Part shown: positions 54,401-62,858 of the stretch, one piece after another | How positions within the stretch are numbered: the first letter of the stretch is position 1 | Layout: every line of letters starts with the position of its first letter | NCBI RefSeq assembly: GCF_003589595.1 | Contig: NW_020654229.1 | Location: forward strand, 4,554,716 to 4,618,715 | Direction: 5' to 3' | DNA: 64,000 bases | Origin: Hyposmocoma kahamanoa | Taxonomy: Eukaryota > Arthropoda > Insecta > Lepidoptera > Cosmopterigidae | The notes under the pieces: generated by a model | The model's input: only the letters and a program-made list of their open reading frames with translations | What the model was told of the DNA's origin: nothing | Database searches by the model: none | Translations under genes and position numbers: made by a program

Positions 54401-57400
54401 AGATATAACCCGGATCGAGATAATATTTATTATGTATTTACTCGGTAAGTTTTGGAGTCTACATCGAGTATATAACCAGAAATAGAGACGAAGTAAGGGC
54501 CATCCATCCCTGGCAACTCATCAGGCAAATGGGCCTTATATCACTTTTAAATATCAACTCTCGTTTGCACTGAAATAGTACAGCGCCAACAACTGACCTG
54601 TGTATACGCCTCCGTTTATTCCAAAAATATTATGTATTTATTGTAATAAAGATAATATCTCTAACTATGGGGGGCTGTTCCATTGGGTGGTATAGGAAAA
54701 ACAGCAAAACATCTAATTAAAAAACAAACGGAATCACGTTTCTTCGGTAATTAAATATTAAATAAGTAATTTTTCAGTTTTCGTCCATTATAGCAATGCT
54801 CAAGTTAAACTGTTCGATTTGAAGTCAAATTATTAACTACACCCGTCAATTGTTTCGAATTCGGGCTAGCCAATCGGAGTGCAGTTGTCACCTTAATGAT
54901 ATGGCAGAATAGTTCTGAAACAAATTTAATGACATTACGTCTCTATTTCTCTCGCGCGTCGATGCGCGTCACTTGGGCGGCGTGAGGCGTCAGACGCCGA
55001 CCGTGGATTTGAAAAACAGGACGCGACGCGACTATTCGACTCTGCGCCAGTGTGAGTTAAGCCTAAGAGTGTGTATGGGATGCCGCGTCTAGTAAGCTAT
55101 TACTTACATATCGTTGTTTGAAACCGTCATTATTTAACCTGCTCGTTCACTGTGCTGACTTCCCTGAGAAGAACGAGCAAGAAACTCTAGGGATTTGCGT
55201 TTTTCAAATAAATTTAAATGATATGGAATACAATTTGAATCAAATTTGTGTGGAATTTAAACCCATTTCGTATATCCACACATCTTTGTCTAACACGTAG
55301 TCTTCAATTTTGTTATAAGACTTTGCAATTACAATACTTTTGATGTAAGTTTTAAAGTCAGGTAATGATAATCTTAATATATGCTTTAAAGATAACAAGC
55401 AATTAAAATAAAATTTAAATAAACGATACTGATGTCACAAACAATTAATTGCAGTTTTACCAGCATTTCATACAAAGAGGAATAATATTAATAGTTATTT
55501 ATTTTTCTTCTAAGGCCCGAAATAGAGGACAAAAATTATTGACAACTAAATATTTATTGTAAATAGAAATTTAATGATATTATTAAAAAATGTTTATTGC
55601 TTTCTAATGTAGACGATTCGATTTGCCTTTCTAATGAATCGATTCGTTTGAAAATCTCATTAAAATAAATCGATACAAAAAATCGTTAGATCAGATGCAC
55701 TAGATTTTGAAGTATGCAATTATACCAAATTCCGTATTAGCCGTTTCCACCCACACTATGGGCAAAAACCCGATCAAAACCCGAGCGGGTTGATAGGGTT
55801 GTAACTCACTTGCTATCTGGTTGATCTTCTAATCCCCAAAACGACTAGAACTGGTAAAAGTGTGGGATTTTTCATTGAGATCCAATAAGAAATAATCACG
55901 CTCACGTGTCTATTTTGTTCTCGTCTAACCACACTTCAGCGCGGTAACAACACAACCAATGACAATAAAACCTGGTCACGTATCTACTTTTAATATCGAC
56001 CATTCACACGCCCGCGCGTGGTTTCAATAATTATTTTTAAAACAAAGATCGGTCATTGAGAAAAAATTTTTCGATACGGCCGAACTCGCACCAGCGCCTT
56101 CAGCATGTTATTTGTGAACCGACTTTAATGATTATTTTTTTATAGAAAAAAGGATACCTCAGTACTGGACAATAGATATAATTTCACGAACTTTTGAAGT
56201 CGGTTTTTTAGTTCTCCGTACTGACATCACCTATGTATGAGAGTTGATGTATTTGTTACGTAGTAACATCGAGTATATAACCAGAAATAGAGACGAAATG
56301 TCATTTAATATGTTTGAAAACTATTCTGCCAAATCATTATGGTGACAACTGTGCTCCGATTGGCCAGCCCGAATTCGAAAGTATTGACCGGTGTCGTTAA
56401 TTGTTTCACTTCAAACCGACCAGTTAACTTGAGCTATGCTATAATGGACGAAAATTGCAAAATGACATATTTAATATTTTATTACCGATGAAATTTGATT
56501 CCGTTTGTTTTGTAATTAGATGTTTTGCTGTCTTAGTCAATCGTGACCATGGGACCTGTAAAGGGTCCGAAACGTCGGTTTGTTTGAAAAAACAAATATA
56601 CGCGATTTAAATCCGGAAAAATAGTTTCATTTCCTATGTGTAACAATCGCGAAAACCTAAGAACTCGTTATGTATTGTAGTTTTTCCCGTACCACCAAAT
56701 GGAACAGCCCCCATAGTTAGATGTATTATCTTTATTACAATAAATATACAGAATAAATTTGGAATATGCGGAGGCGTACCTATACACAGGTCAGTTGTTG
56801 GCGTTCACTATTTCAGTTTTCTAATTTGTGATGCAAACAAAAGTAGATATTTAAAAGTGATATAAGGCCCATTTGCCTGATGAGTTGCCAGGGATGGATA
56901 GCCCTTATTTCGTCTCCAATTCTGGTTGTCATTCTGGTACTCAATGCATACCTAGATTAAGTAATCTGTGGTATAATAACGTGACAATCAGTTCAGTTTT
57001 AAAGCTTAAAAAGCTTCACTTTTAAATTTCTTAGATTTAATCTATCTCTGTTTCAGATCACACCCGAATACTGGCTACCCCCTCCTCTTGGGCGTTCCAT
57101 CTCTTCTCTCCCAGACAGATTTCGATCCACGCCGCCGGACCGTGGTCCTCGTCCATGGCTGGCTTGGATCTGTCACTGATAGATCCAATATTGTTTTAGT
57201 ACCGGGTGAGTACAGCAGTAATAACCTAGGCCAGACAACTGATACTACCTCCTTTATGTACCTAGAGTTGGAATACACTGGAGTCATCAAGGCCGTTATC
57301 GTCTAAAGCATAGTTTTCCAAAGTAATCCCTATCGTCCTAAGGGGGCGTCAGGGGCCTCGGAAGCAATTGGGGTCGTTGATGCTGTCCAGGGGGTGCTAC

Positions 57401-60400
57401 CGCATTTGAAAAAAAGTCTGAATTATCTATATAAACTACGCTACATATATGGTACTAATAATACAATAGTGTTGTAAGTCAAAATATGTTAATTTCAGGA
57501 TTAAATCATTACTGACACCACAATTTGATGACTTTTGACATTGACTTACAAATAAATGGACGACGGGTCTAATACAATAACCACGAAAAAAATGTCCCAA
57601 GTCAACCTATTTAAACGTAGTGACATATAAAGGAATATGACAAAGCTAAAACGTTGAATTTAAATTGTAAAGTCATCGCAGTACTGTCTAATTTTGCTTG
57701 CTTCGCTGTCAGTCGAACAAACGAAGACTAGAGCGTGAAAAAATTTTATTTTTATTTTATTTTATTTTATTTTTATTTTATTTTATTTTATTTTATTTTA
57801 TTTATTTATTTTTATAATAACGCTCTGTATACGATTTTAACGCCCTATAAGTTCGGACACTTTTTAGCGTGGACCCGACGTCCATATAATTGTAAGTCAA
57901 TGACATTTAATGATGAATTTGAACACGTCAATAAAACCGCCGTTAGAATATTGTAAGAAACAATTAAAAGATATCTACTTAACTCAATATGAGAAAATTT
58001 TTCTGTGTGCTAGTTCTGGCTAAAACTTACAGTCCTAGCTCAAAAATATGAAATTATTTCTTCCCTTTTATTTTTAAAGAATTAGGCCAGTAGGAAATTG
58101 TTTAGATGTCAGTCATTGACTTACAATTATATGGACGTCGGGTCCACGCTAAAAAGTGTCCGAACTTATAGGGCGTTAAAATCGTATACAGAGCGTCATT
58201 CACGCTTTAGTCTTCGTTTGTTTGACTGACAGCGAAGCAAGCAAAATTAGACAGTACTGCGATGACATTACAATTAAAAAGCTTTTTCATATTCCTTTAC
58301 ATGTCACTACGTTTAAATAGGTTGACTTGGGACATTTTTTTCGTGGTTTTTGTATTAGACCCGTCGTCCATTTATTCGTAAGTCAATGATGTCAGTAATA
58401 AATTTTACCCTGTGCATAAATTTTAATGATCTTTCACGGAGTATTCGATTTTCGTCGATTCTGAAAAATACACTTTTTGAGTTAATACACTATTGTATTA
58501 ACAGTGTGATATCGTAAAACACAGTGCAACGGACGAAACGAGATCCCGTATGTTTTCAGCCTTTCTCAACGCCGAGGACGTGAACGTAATCGTGGTCGAC
58601 TGGAACGCAGGCGCAGGTGAAAACTACGTTACGTCAGTTATTAATACTGTAATTTCGGGTAAGAATTCTTGTTTTTTTTTTCTTAAATATCTAGTGACGG
58701 GACGAGCAATAGCCTGATAGTAAGCGACACGCCTATCCATAACAGTTGCAGTGCCACTCAGAGCTTTAATACGCAAAGGTCCCATGAGCCCGTAATTTCA
58801 CCAGCACCCTTACCCTTATAAACTGGAACACATTCCTGCTTGGCGGCAGAAATAGGTCAGGTGGCAGCACTTCCCAGGACGAACTCTTTCACAAGGGGTT
58901 TTATTACTAAATATAAGGTATTTAGACCCAAAACATAGATTAATTTTTAAAAAGAATGTCTTTTTCATTTACTTCTCTCGTGAGTTTGGGTGTAATTTGT
59001 GGTTATCTATGTGTGGGTCCATGACACGTGGCTGTGAGAGTGCGTTATTAACTATATTTATTTATTTAATTCATGATTCCAGGCGAGGGCGTGTCACGAT
59101 TCATCACCTGGTTGAATAGGGAGACCGGGGCATTCTTCTCCGACTACCATATAGTGGGGCATAGTCTCGGAGGGCATCAAGCTGGCATTATTGGGAGAAA
59201 CCTCAATGGATCTATCCCGTACATTACTGGTAAGTAAATAATCTTTATTTCTTATGTAAGCAATTGACTTATAAAAACATCTCATCACGCCTTGAACCTC
59301 TGCAACTGCGTAGAGATGTTGCATCGCTTAGCGCCTTTTACCGCATGTACCATGGTGAGTGCTCTGAAGAGCTGTTCAACCTCATCCCCCCTTCCCCGTT
59401 CCTGCTCAGAAGCACGCGTGCTGGCCTTCGTAGTCACCGTTTCACTACCTGCCGCATTCCATCGCGTACTAAAAGGTTCGGTGGATCCTTTCTTTGCCGC
59501 ACGGTTGACAAATGGAACTCCCTTCCGGCACATGTCTTCCCTCCCTCTTATGATATGGGGTCCTTCAAACGAGGCGTGAAGAGGCATATTGTAGGCGGGC
59601 AGGGTGGAGGTGGCTAGTGCAGTGAGGGTTCCATCGCTGCACTAGGTTCCTTCGCGTTTGGATACCACTTTCCACTTAACATCAGGTGGAGTTGAGTCAT
59701 TTGCCTGTCATGTATAAAAAAATAAAAAAAAAAACAAAAAAACAATTGATTTGGTTGATTTAGCATAACAGTGAACAGTGAACGTGTTGAGTCAATCACT
59801 TTACAAAATATACAGTTAAATTGAAGATATGCACTGATTAGTATACGGTGTAAAAACACGACTCCTTACCTCGAAATTTTACAAGAAAACCCATTGACTT
59901 ACAAATAAATGGACGACGGGTCTAATACAAAAACCACGAAAAAAATGTCCCAAGTCAACCTATTCGAAATTTAAATTGTTATGTCATCGCAGTATCGCGC
60001 TGTCAGTAGAACAAATGAAGACTAAAGCGGAGTGTCGCGCTCTGTATACGATTTTAGCGCCTTACAAGTGCGGACACTTTTTAGCGCGGACCCGACGTCC
60101 ATATAATTGTAAGTCAATGAGAAAACCGCTGTATTCAATAGGTAATTTAGATATACCAATTTTTTTTTTAAATCAGTTGAACTATGTATTGTATACGATT
60201 ATTACTCTAAAGTAAATAAATGAAAAAAACAATAACTGAATAAGTCTCAGACATATATTTTTTTATATATCTCGTTCACTGACTTACAATTATATGGACG
60301 TCGGGTCCGCGCTAAAAAGTGTCCGCGCTTGTAAGGCGCTAAAATCGTATACAGAGCGCCAATCTCCGCTTTAGTCTTCATTTGTTCTACTGACAGCGCG

Positions 60401-61187
60401 ATACTGCGATGACATTACAATTTAAATTTGGAATAGGTTGACTTGGGACATTTTTTTCGTGGTTTTTGTATTAGACCCGTCGTCCATTTATTTGTAAGTC
60501 AATGATCTCGTTACATCTTTCGGAAATCGAAAGCGACTTCTTTTTTATCCCGTTTACCTGACGATAAACAACCCTACACAGTACAATTGAACTCACTATC
60601 GTTATAAATAGTAACGTACAATGATGTTATGTACTAACGCACAATAAAGTAATGAATAAATGAAAACTATGTACAAATATAAAAGCCATCTTAGCGCGAA
60701 AACGGCTCTCCGACAGCCTTGTTGTTGTTCAGTCAATCAATGTGCGGGGCGTGGTGCGGTGTCTAAGGATAGGGAAGAGCGGAGAGTGTCCATTCTCGTT
60801 ACGTTTTTGTTCTCTGCCTCCGCATCCGCTTCCGTTTCCTCTAAGCTTTAATTTTAACATCTGTTTCCTTACGACACTTCCATTTCATCAGTAATCTAAA
60901 GCTAGGCAGGGACGGAGAGTGTTTTTTTTTTATCTCTGACATTAGTTAAAACTAATTTGGTCTGTGGTTAATACTCTGATATAATTTCTTCCAGCTCTAG
61001 ATCCAGCCTACCCTCTCTGGATCCTCAACCCCCACAAGTTCCAGGCCAACGACGGGCAGTACACTGAAGTGATCCACACCAATGCAGGGGTATCAGGGTA
61101 TCTCACTCCGCTGGGCCACGTGGACTTTTATCCAAATGGAGGAATCAATATGGCTGGTTGCGACGGACAGAATTGTGATCATGATAG
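51429..61187 (+). CDS. secreted pancreatic-lipase-family lipase, multi-exon, 3' end not found
   Basis: Six exons join in phase: 51429-51471, 54297-54444, 57057-57205, 58560-58658, 59083-59229, 60995-61187. All have GT-AG introns, giving about 259 residues. Residues 1-15 (MLIFGVLFLFGAVYA) are a signal peptide, so the protein is probably secreted, likely into the gut lumen. Family landmarks in order: PDRDNIYYVFTR, TVVLVHGWLGS (oxyanion region), VNVIVVDWNAG, GHSLGGHQAG (nucleophile Ser in GxSxG), ALDPA (catalytic Asp) and CDHD (catalytic His). The family hydrolyses acyl esters of neutral or phospholipids. Insect members often lack a full lid, so substrate is uncertain. Relatives are typically about 330 residues, so a C-terminal ~70 residues are missing here. 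Introns are filled with SINE, LINE and MITE insertions. Yolk-protein-like catalytically dead relatives are excluded by the intact triad. Confidence 0.85.
51636..51912 (+). repeat. ~290-bp interspersed repeat in lipase intron 1
   Basis: GAGTTTGCCCAGGGAAGTAC TGCC to CGTTACTTGATATTATAAAA. Very close to the 50879 copy. Confidence 0.88.
51960..52465. other. intron 1 DNA, nothing recognised
   Basis: AT-rich. A 66-codon frame at 52007 has no support. Confidence 0.35.
52470..52625 (-). mobile_element. tRNA-derived SINE of a second family (B)
   Basis: The minus strand begins GACCTCGGTGGCCCAAGACT (A-box-like). A B box GGGTTCGATTCCCGC follows, then a body with AACATTTTATTGGTTCTTGT and GGGTGTACTGGGTAGTACCC. 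Head and body differ from family A. Confidence 0.65.
52632..52712. repeat. short inverted repeat TTTTTTGTCTTGCGCCA
   Basis: GTTTTTTGTCTTGCGCCA is mirrored about 40 bases later by TGGCGCAAGACAAAAAAC, a stable potential hairpin or a very small MITE. Confidence 0.7.
53112..53305 (+). mobile_element. tRNA-derived SINE (family A) with head deletion
   Basis: GTGGCCGAACGGTTACCATG CCGGATGGGTTCGATTCC lacks the bases between the boxes. The body follows to TTGTGTTATTATT. Confidence 0.82.
53408..53632 (-). mobile_element. tRNA-derived SINE (family A), complete reverse copy
   Basis: (ATA)n tail, body, then GGATCGAACCTGGGATCTCT and CCGTTCGGCCACAGAGGCAG. With 53112-53305 it forms an inverted pair about 100 bases apart. 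Confidence 0.88.
53677..53826 (-). repeat. ~290-bp interspersed repeat, partial reverse copy
   Basis: AATTGACAAGTCCCATGTGC to CCCTGGATGAACTCCTTTAC. Confidence 0.75.
53843..54262 (-). pseudogene. non-LTR retrotransposon 3' end next to lipase exon 2, reverse
   Basis: The minus strand reads FKAYCTSLYSCSLWSRF, HDALRV, an in-frame TAA, YNDAFRVLLLLPRRCSASGM and so on to a stop near 53926. A 3' UTR and an AAAATAAAAT-type tail follow. Same lineage as 46501-46842. 5'-truncated about 35 bases from the exon 2 acceptor. Confidence 0.72.
54297..54444 (+). CDS. lipase exon 2
   Basis: Acceptor TTTTTTTCCAG, donor CG|GTAAGT. Encodes IPPEHLKPVNLPSVQH through VARYNPDRDNIYYVFT. It begins only about 35 bases downstream of a reverse-oriented LINE fragment. 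Confidence 0.85.
54462..54950 (-). mobile_element. CATCGAGTATATAACC-end MITE, copy 4, in intron 2, right end lost
   Basis: Starts CATCGAGTATATAACCAGAA only 17 bases after the exon 2 donor and breaks off at GTCTCTATTTCT. Confidence 0.85.
54955..55065. mobile_element. fragment of the CTCAACTCACAC-GGCGCAG MITE family
   Basis: TTCGACTCTGCGCCAGTGTG AGTTAAGCC matches the right end of 45306-45786. GC-rich sequence lies before it. Confidence 0.5.
55066..56100. other. intron 2 DNA, no feature recognised
   Basis: A 60-codon frame at 55118-55300 has no family similarity or splice context. Confidence 0.3.
56110..56235 (-). repeat. reverse fragment of the AGAGTACTAAAAAACCGACT repeat
   Basis: GAACTTTTGAAGTCGGTTTT TTAGT and AGGATACCTCAGTACTGG match the family at 11330/22770 in reverse. 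Confidence 0.5.
56267..56945 (+). mobile_element. CATCGAGTATATAACC-end MITE, copy 5, with nested Penelope-like piece
   Basis: Starts CATCGAGTATATAACCAGAA. It is colinear with the other copies except for about 145 extra bases between TTTTGCTGTC and TTTTTCCCGTACC. The right end is altered. Confidence 0.82.
56536..56680 (+). mobile_element. Penelope-like tail relic inserted in a MITE
   Basis: CAATCGTGACCATGGGACCT GTAAAGGGTCCGAAACGTCG G, then ATATACGCGATTTAAATCCG and CGAAAACCTAAGAACTCG. Host element interrupted, so this piece is the younger of the two. Confidence 0.6.
57057..57205 (+). CDS. lipase exon 3 (HGW oxyanion motif)
   Basis: Acceptor CTCTGTTTCAG, donor CCGG|GTGAGT. Encodes SHPNTGYPLLLGVPSLL, then TVVLVHGWLGSVTDRSNIVL. 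Confidence 0.88.
57539..57902 (-). mobile_element. hAT-like MITE, long subfamily, with microsatellite inside
   Basis: CATTGACTTACAAATAAATG to ATAATTGTAAGTCAATG. Flanks ACTTTTGA and ACATTTAA agree at 6 of 8. Enlarged to 364 bp by an (ATTTT)n tract. In lipase intron 3. Confidence 0.88.
57739..57818 (+). repeat. (ATTTT)n microsatellite
   Basis: About 80 bases of TTTTATTTTATTTTATTTTA between GCGTGAA and AACGCTCTGTATACG. In the sister MITEs these halves are joined as GCGTGAATGACGCTC. Confidence 0.9.
58114..58388 (+). mobile_element. hAT-like MITE, long subfamily, TSD ATGTCAGT
   Basis: In lipase intron 3, opposite in orientation to the 57539 copy. Perfect TSD ATGTCAGT (58106-58113 and 58389-58396). 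Small internal deletion (ACAATTAAAAAGC). Confidence 0.92.
58560..58658 (+). CDS. lipase exon 4
   Basis: Acceptor GTATGTTTTCAG, donor TCGG|GTAAGA. Encodes AFLNAEDVNVIVVDWNAGAG and ENYVTSVINTVIS. Confidence 0.88.
58684..58900 (-). repeat. ~290-bp interspersed repeat in intron 4, reverse, internally deleted
   Basis: TAAATATCTAGTGACGGGAC G to CCCAGGACGAACTCTTTCAC. Confidence 0.8.
58965..59075 (+). mobile_element. SINE family A body fragment in intron 4
   Basis: CTCTCGTGAGTTTGGGTGTA ATTTGTGG, then GGGTCCATGACACG and GCGTTATTA; the head is missing. It ends just before the exon 5 acceptor. Confidence 0.7.
59083..59229 (+). CDS. lipase exon 5 (nucleophile serine)
   Basis: Acceptor TGATTCCAG, donor ACTG|GTAAGT. 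Encodes EGVSRFITWLNRETGAFF, then HIVGHSLGGHQAGIIGRN with the catalytic Ser in GHSLGG. Confidence 0.9.
59271..59742 (+). pseudogene. 5'-truncated LINE (polymerase C-terminus) in intron 5, with TSD
   Basis: Sense to the lipase. The frame reads RRDVASLSAFYRMYHGECSE, later DKWNSLPAHVFPPSYDMGSF KRGVKRHIVG, then a stop, a 3' UTR and an A-rich tail. Flanked by CAATTGACTT (59261-59270) and CAATTGATTT (59743-59752), matching 9 of 10. The surviving frame is uninterrupted. A different LINE lineage from 46501-46842. Confidence 0.82.
59828..60185 (+). repeat. interspersed repeat split by a hAT-like MITE
   Basis: Left part ATACGGTGTAAAAACACGAC...TTTTACAAGAAAACC and right part GAAAACCGCTGTATTCAATA. The uninterrupted arrangement ACAAGAAAACCGCCCTATTC AAT is at about 28048. 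Confidence 0.65.
59892..60119 (-). mobile_element. hAT-like MITE, short subfamily, TSD AGAAAACC
   Basis: Perfect TSD AGAAAACC (59884-59891 and 60120-60127). Empty-site equivalent at about 28048. In intron 5. Confidence 0.93.
60277..60504 (+). mobile_element. hAT-like MITE, short subfamily, TSD ATCTCGTT
   Basis: Perfect TSD ATCTCGTT (60269-60276 and 60505-60512). 228 bp, opposite in orientation to the 59892 copy. The first base pairs read CACTGAC instead of CATTGAC. Confidence 0.92.
60665..60895 (+). repeat. repeat shared with 10745-10890
   Basis: GACAGCCTTGTTGTTG and GCGGAGAGTGTCCATTCTCG TTAC match the complement of the earlier segment. The 63-codon frame here is not supported as a gene. 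Confidence 0.45.
60995..61187 (+). CDS. lipase exon 6 (catalytic Asp and His)
   Basis: Acceptor TTCTTCCAG, donor ATAG|GTATCA (a weaker donor). Encodes ALDPAYPLWILNPHKF, then GHVDFYPNGGINMAGC and GQNCDHD, with Asp of LDPA and His of CDH as catalytic candidates. Confidence 0.88.
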
Positions 61188-61268
61188 GTATCAGGGTCCG
61201 AAGTTATAGTTATCTTTCCTAGTTGTCATGATAAATGTTTTAAAAAGTGTGTGAAAAAGATCGTTCAA

Positions 61269-61496
61269 GTAAGTAATAATAATAATAATAATAACGCACA
61301 CGCTCAACATAGGCACTAGGAAAAACCCAGTGTCGCGGGTGCCATGGACACACACATAGACAAACACAAATCACACCCAACTCACGAGAGAAATAAATGT
61401 AAGCCATACAAATATTTCTCCCGGCCCGGTAATCGAACTGAGGAGGTCTGCGTGGCAGACCAGCATGGTATCCGTTCGGCCACGGAGGCAGTTAAT
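61269..61496 (-). mobile_element. tRNA-derived SINE (family A), complete reverse copy
   Basis: (ATA)n tail, ACGCACACGCTCAACATAGG and CGTTCGGCCACGGAGGCAGT T. The 83-codon forward frame running through it is spurious. Confidence 0.88.
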
Positions 61497-61768
61497 AGAC
61501 AGGCAATAAAAATAACGTCGTGGTTAATGCTCACTGATCTCACGGCGCCGACTCAACCGGCAAGAAGTAAACTCGGGGGGGTTTTAGTGAAGTAAGCCCC
61601 CAGTCTGGGGGGAGAGTCCCCACATAACCCCTAAGCCTATCTGGACCCAGGAGTATCCATAAAGATCTCCTCCCCATAAAAGAAAAGGCAATAAAAAGAC
61701 AAGTATTATTTTTCAAAATGAATCTATTTTCTCGGATCTGAATAGCGTAGCTTTAGCAATGAAGCTCC
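61497..61768. other. no feature recognised
   Basis: GC-richer patch at 61540-61660 (CTCGGGGGGGTTTTAGTGAA, CAGTCTGGGGGGAGAGTCCC). Possibly the end of an unrecognised element. Confidence 0.3.
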
Positions 61769-61912
61769 TTGTGAAAGAGTTCGTCCAGGGAAGTACTGCC
61801 TTACCTATTTCAGCTGCCAAGCAATAATAGTCACATTACTGCTTTCCGGGTTCCAAGGGTAAGGGTGTTAGTGAAATTACAGGCACATGGAACTTGTCAA
61901 CTTATGCCTCAG
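61769..61912 (+). repeat. ~290-bp interspersed repeat, 5' half
   Basis: CCTTGTGAAAGAGTTCGTCC AGGG to GGAACTTGTCAACTTATGCC TCAG. Confidence 0.8.
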
Positions 61913-61984
61913 TCTCTTGTGACTTGGTGTCATAAGAAAAACATAAATTTAAATTGACCATGAGAAGGAAAACATCGTAATGAA

Positions 61985-62100
61985 AATTGCACGTCGTAGA
62001 AGGTTCACAAACCTTGGAAAATATGTGACGTCTCCAACCTGCATTGGGTCAGCGTGGCGGACCATAGCCTAAACCGCGGAACGTGGGGTGGTTAGCTTCA
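61985..62100 (+). repeat. lepidopteran-type interspersed repeat fragment
   Basis: AATATGTGACGTCTCCAACC TGCATTGGGTCAGCGTGGCG GACCATAGCCTAAACC. The GCATTGGG.CAGCGTGG pattern is one I associate with a very common lepidopteran repeat. Confidence 0.4.
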
Positions 62101-62192
62101 AGCGGTTACCTTAACCTTGTAGACATTAGTTACGATCCTGACACTAATTGCTGTAGTATTTAATGTAATTTTTTAATGTGGTTTTTTATTAG

Positions 62193-62240
62193 TTACATAT
62201 ATTTCGGTGAGTGTGTCCATGATGATGTTATGCTCCATCA
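62193..62240 (+). pseudogene. possible start of lipase exon 7, decayed
   Basis: After an acceptor-like TTTTTTATTAG the joined frame would read CDHD-SYIYFGE. This is close to the family pattern C.H.RSY.Y(F/Y).ES that follows the catalytic His, but one residue (the conserved Arg) is missing. Similarity stops after about eight residues. Either the exon has decayed or this is a chance match and the real last exon lies beyond 64 kb. Confidence 0.3.
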
Positions 62241-62329
62241 GCTCATTCAGCCTTTTACCATCGGACATCCAGACGTATGGCGGGACCTTACTTGGTCGAT
62301 ATTCCCTTCAGGCGGACTAAGCGCTTTTC

Positions 62330-62515
62330 ATTATCTTTTATTTTGCGCACAGCCTAGGAATAGAATTCCCTGCCTGCGACTGTATTTCCGAATTCATACG
62401 ACCCGGGTATTTTTTAGGTGCGACTGAATAGGCATCTTCTGGGCAAGCTCGTTCCATCGTAGATCGTATCTTTGCTCCAGAGCAAGTTCATTTAATTAAA
62501 AAAAAATTGTAACGT
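62330..62515 (+). pseudogene. LINE polymerase C-terminal remnant with in-frame stops
   Basis: The frame reads NSLPATVFPNSYDPGIF, TAG, then VRLNRHLLGKLVPS and TAG, followed by a 3' UTR with AATTAAAAAAAAATT. Same tail pattern as 46920-47215. Upstream in-frame stops show it is dead. Confidence 0.7.
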
Positions 62516-62858
62516 GAAAGCCAATGTGATGTAAATATATAAATAAGATCGAAAGTGGTTAATAGGTTTCAGGGAAAGCGGACACCTAAAGTTCTGCGGA
62601 AAATAATAATTGTGGAAGGAATTAATTGCAATACGAAATGTGATAGAAACTTAATTTGGTTACCTATGTAGTTATCAACAGAAATCTACTCGTACAAAAA
62701 CATCTTCAGAACACAAAATAAAACAAAACTTGATAACTAAAATAAAAATAATAAAAACAAATAAGTAAAACAAAATTTGATACCTGGTATTTGGTAGCTA
62801 TAAAGGTATCTAACTGGGTGACGAAATACTCTCATAGATTTCTTATAGATGGCGCTAC

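Noticed and set aside
57088..57306. 72-codon single-exon frame
   Set aside because: It overlaps lipase exon 3 but reads through the donor at 57206 into the intron; the spliced model explains it better.
61344..61595. 83-codon forward frame
   Set aside because: Runs antisense through a SINE; no codon structure outside the repeat.
62176..62427. 83-codon frame downstream of lipase exon 6
   Set aside because: Only the first few residues could be lipase. The rest crosses a LINE remnant in the wrong frame.
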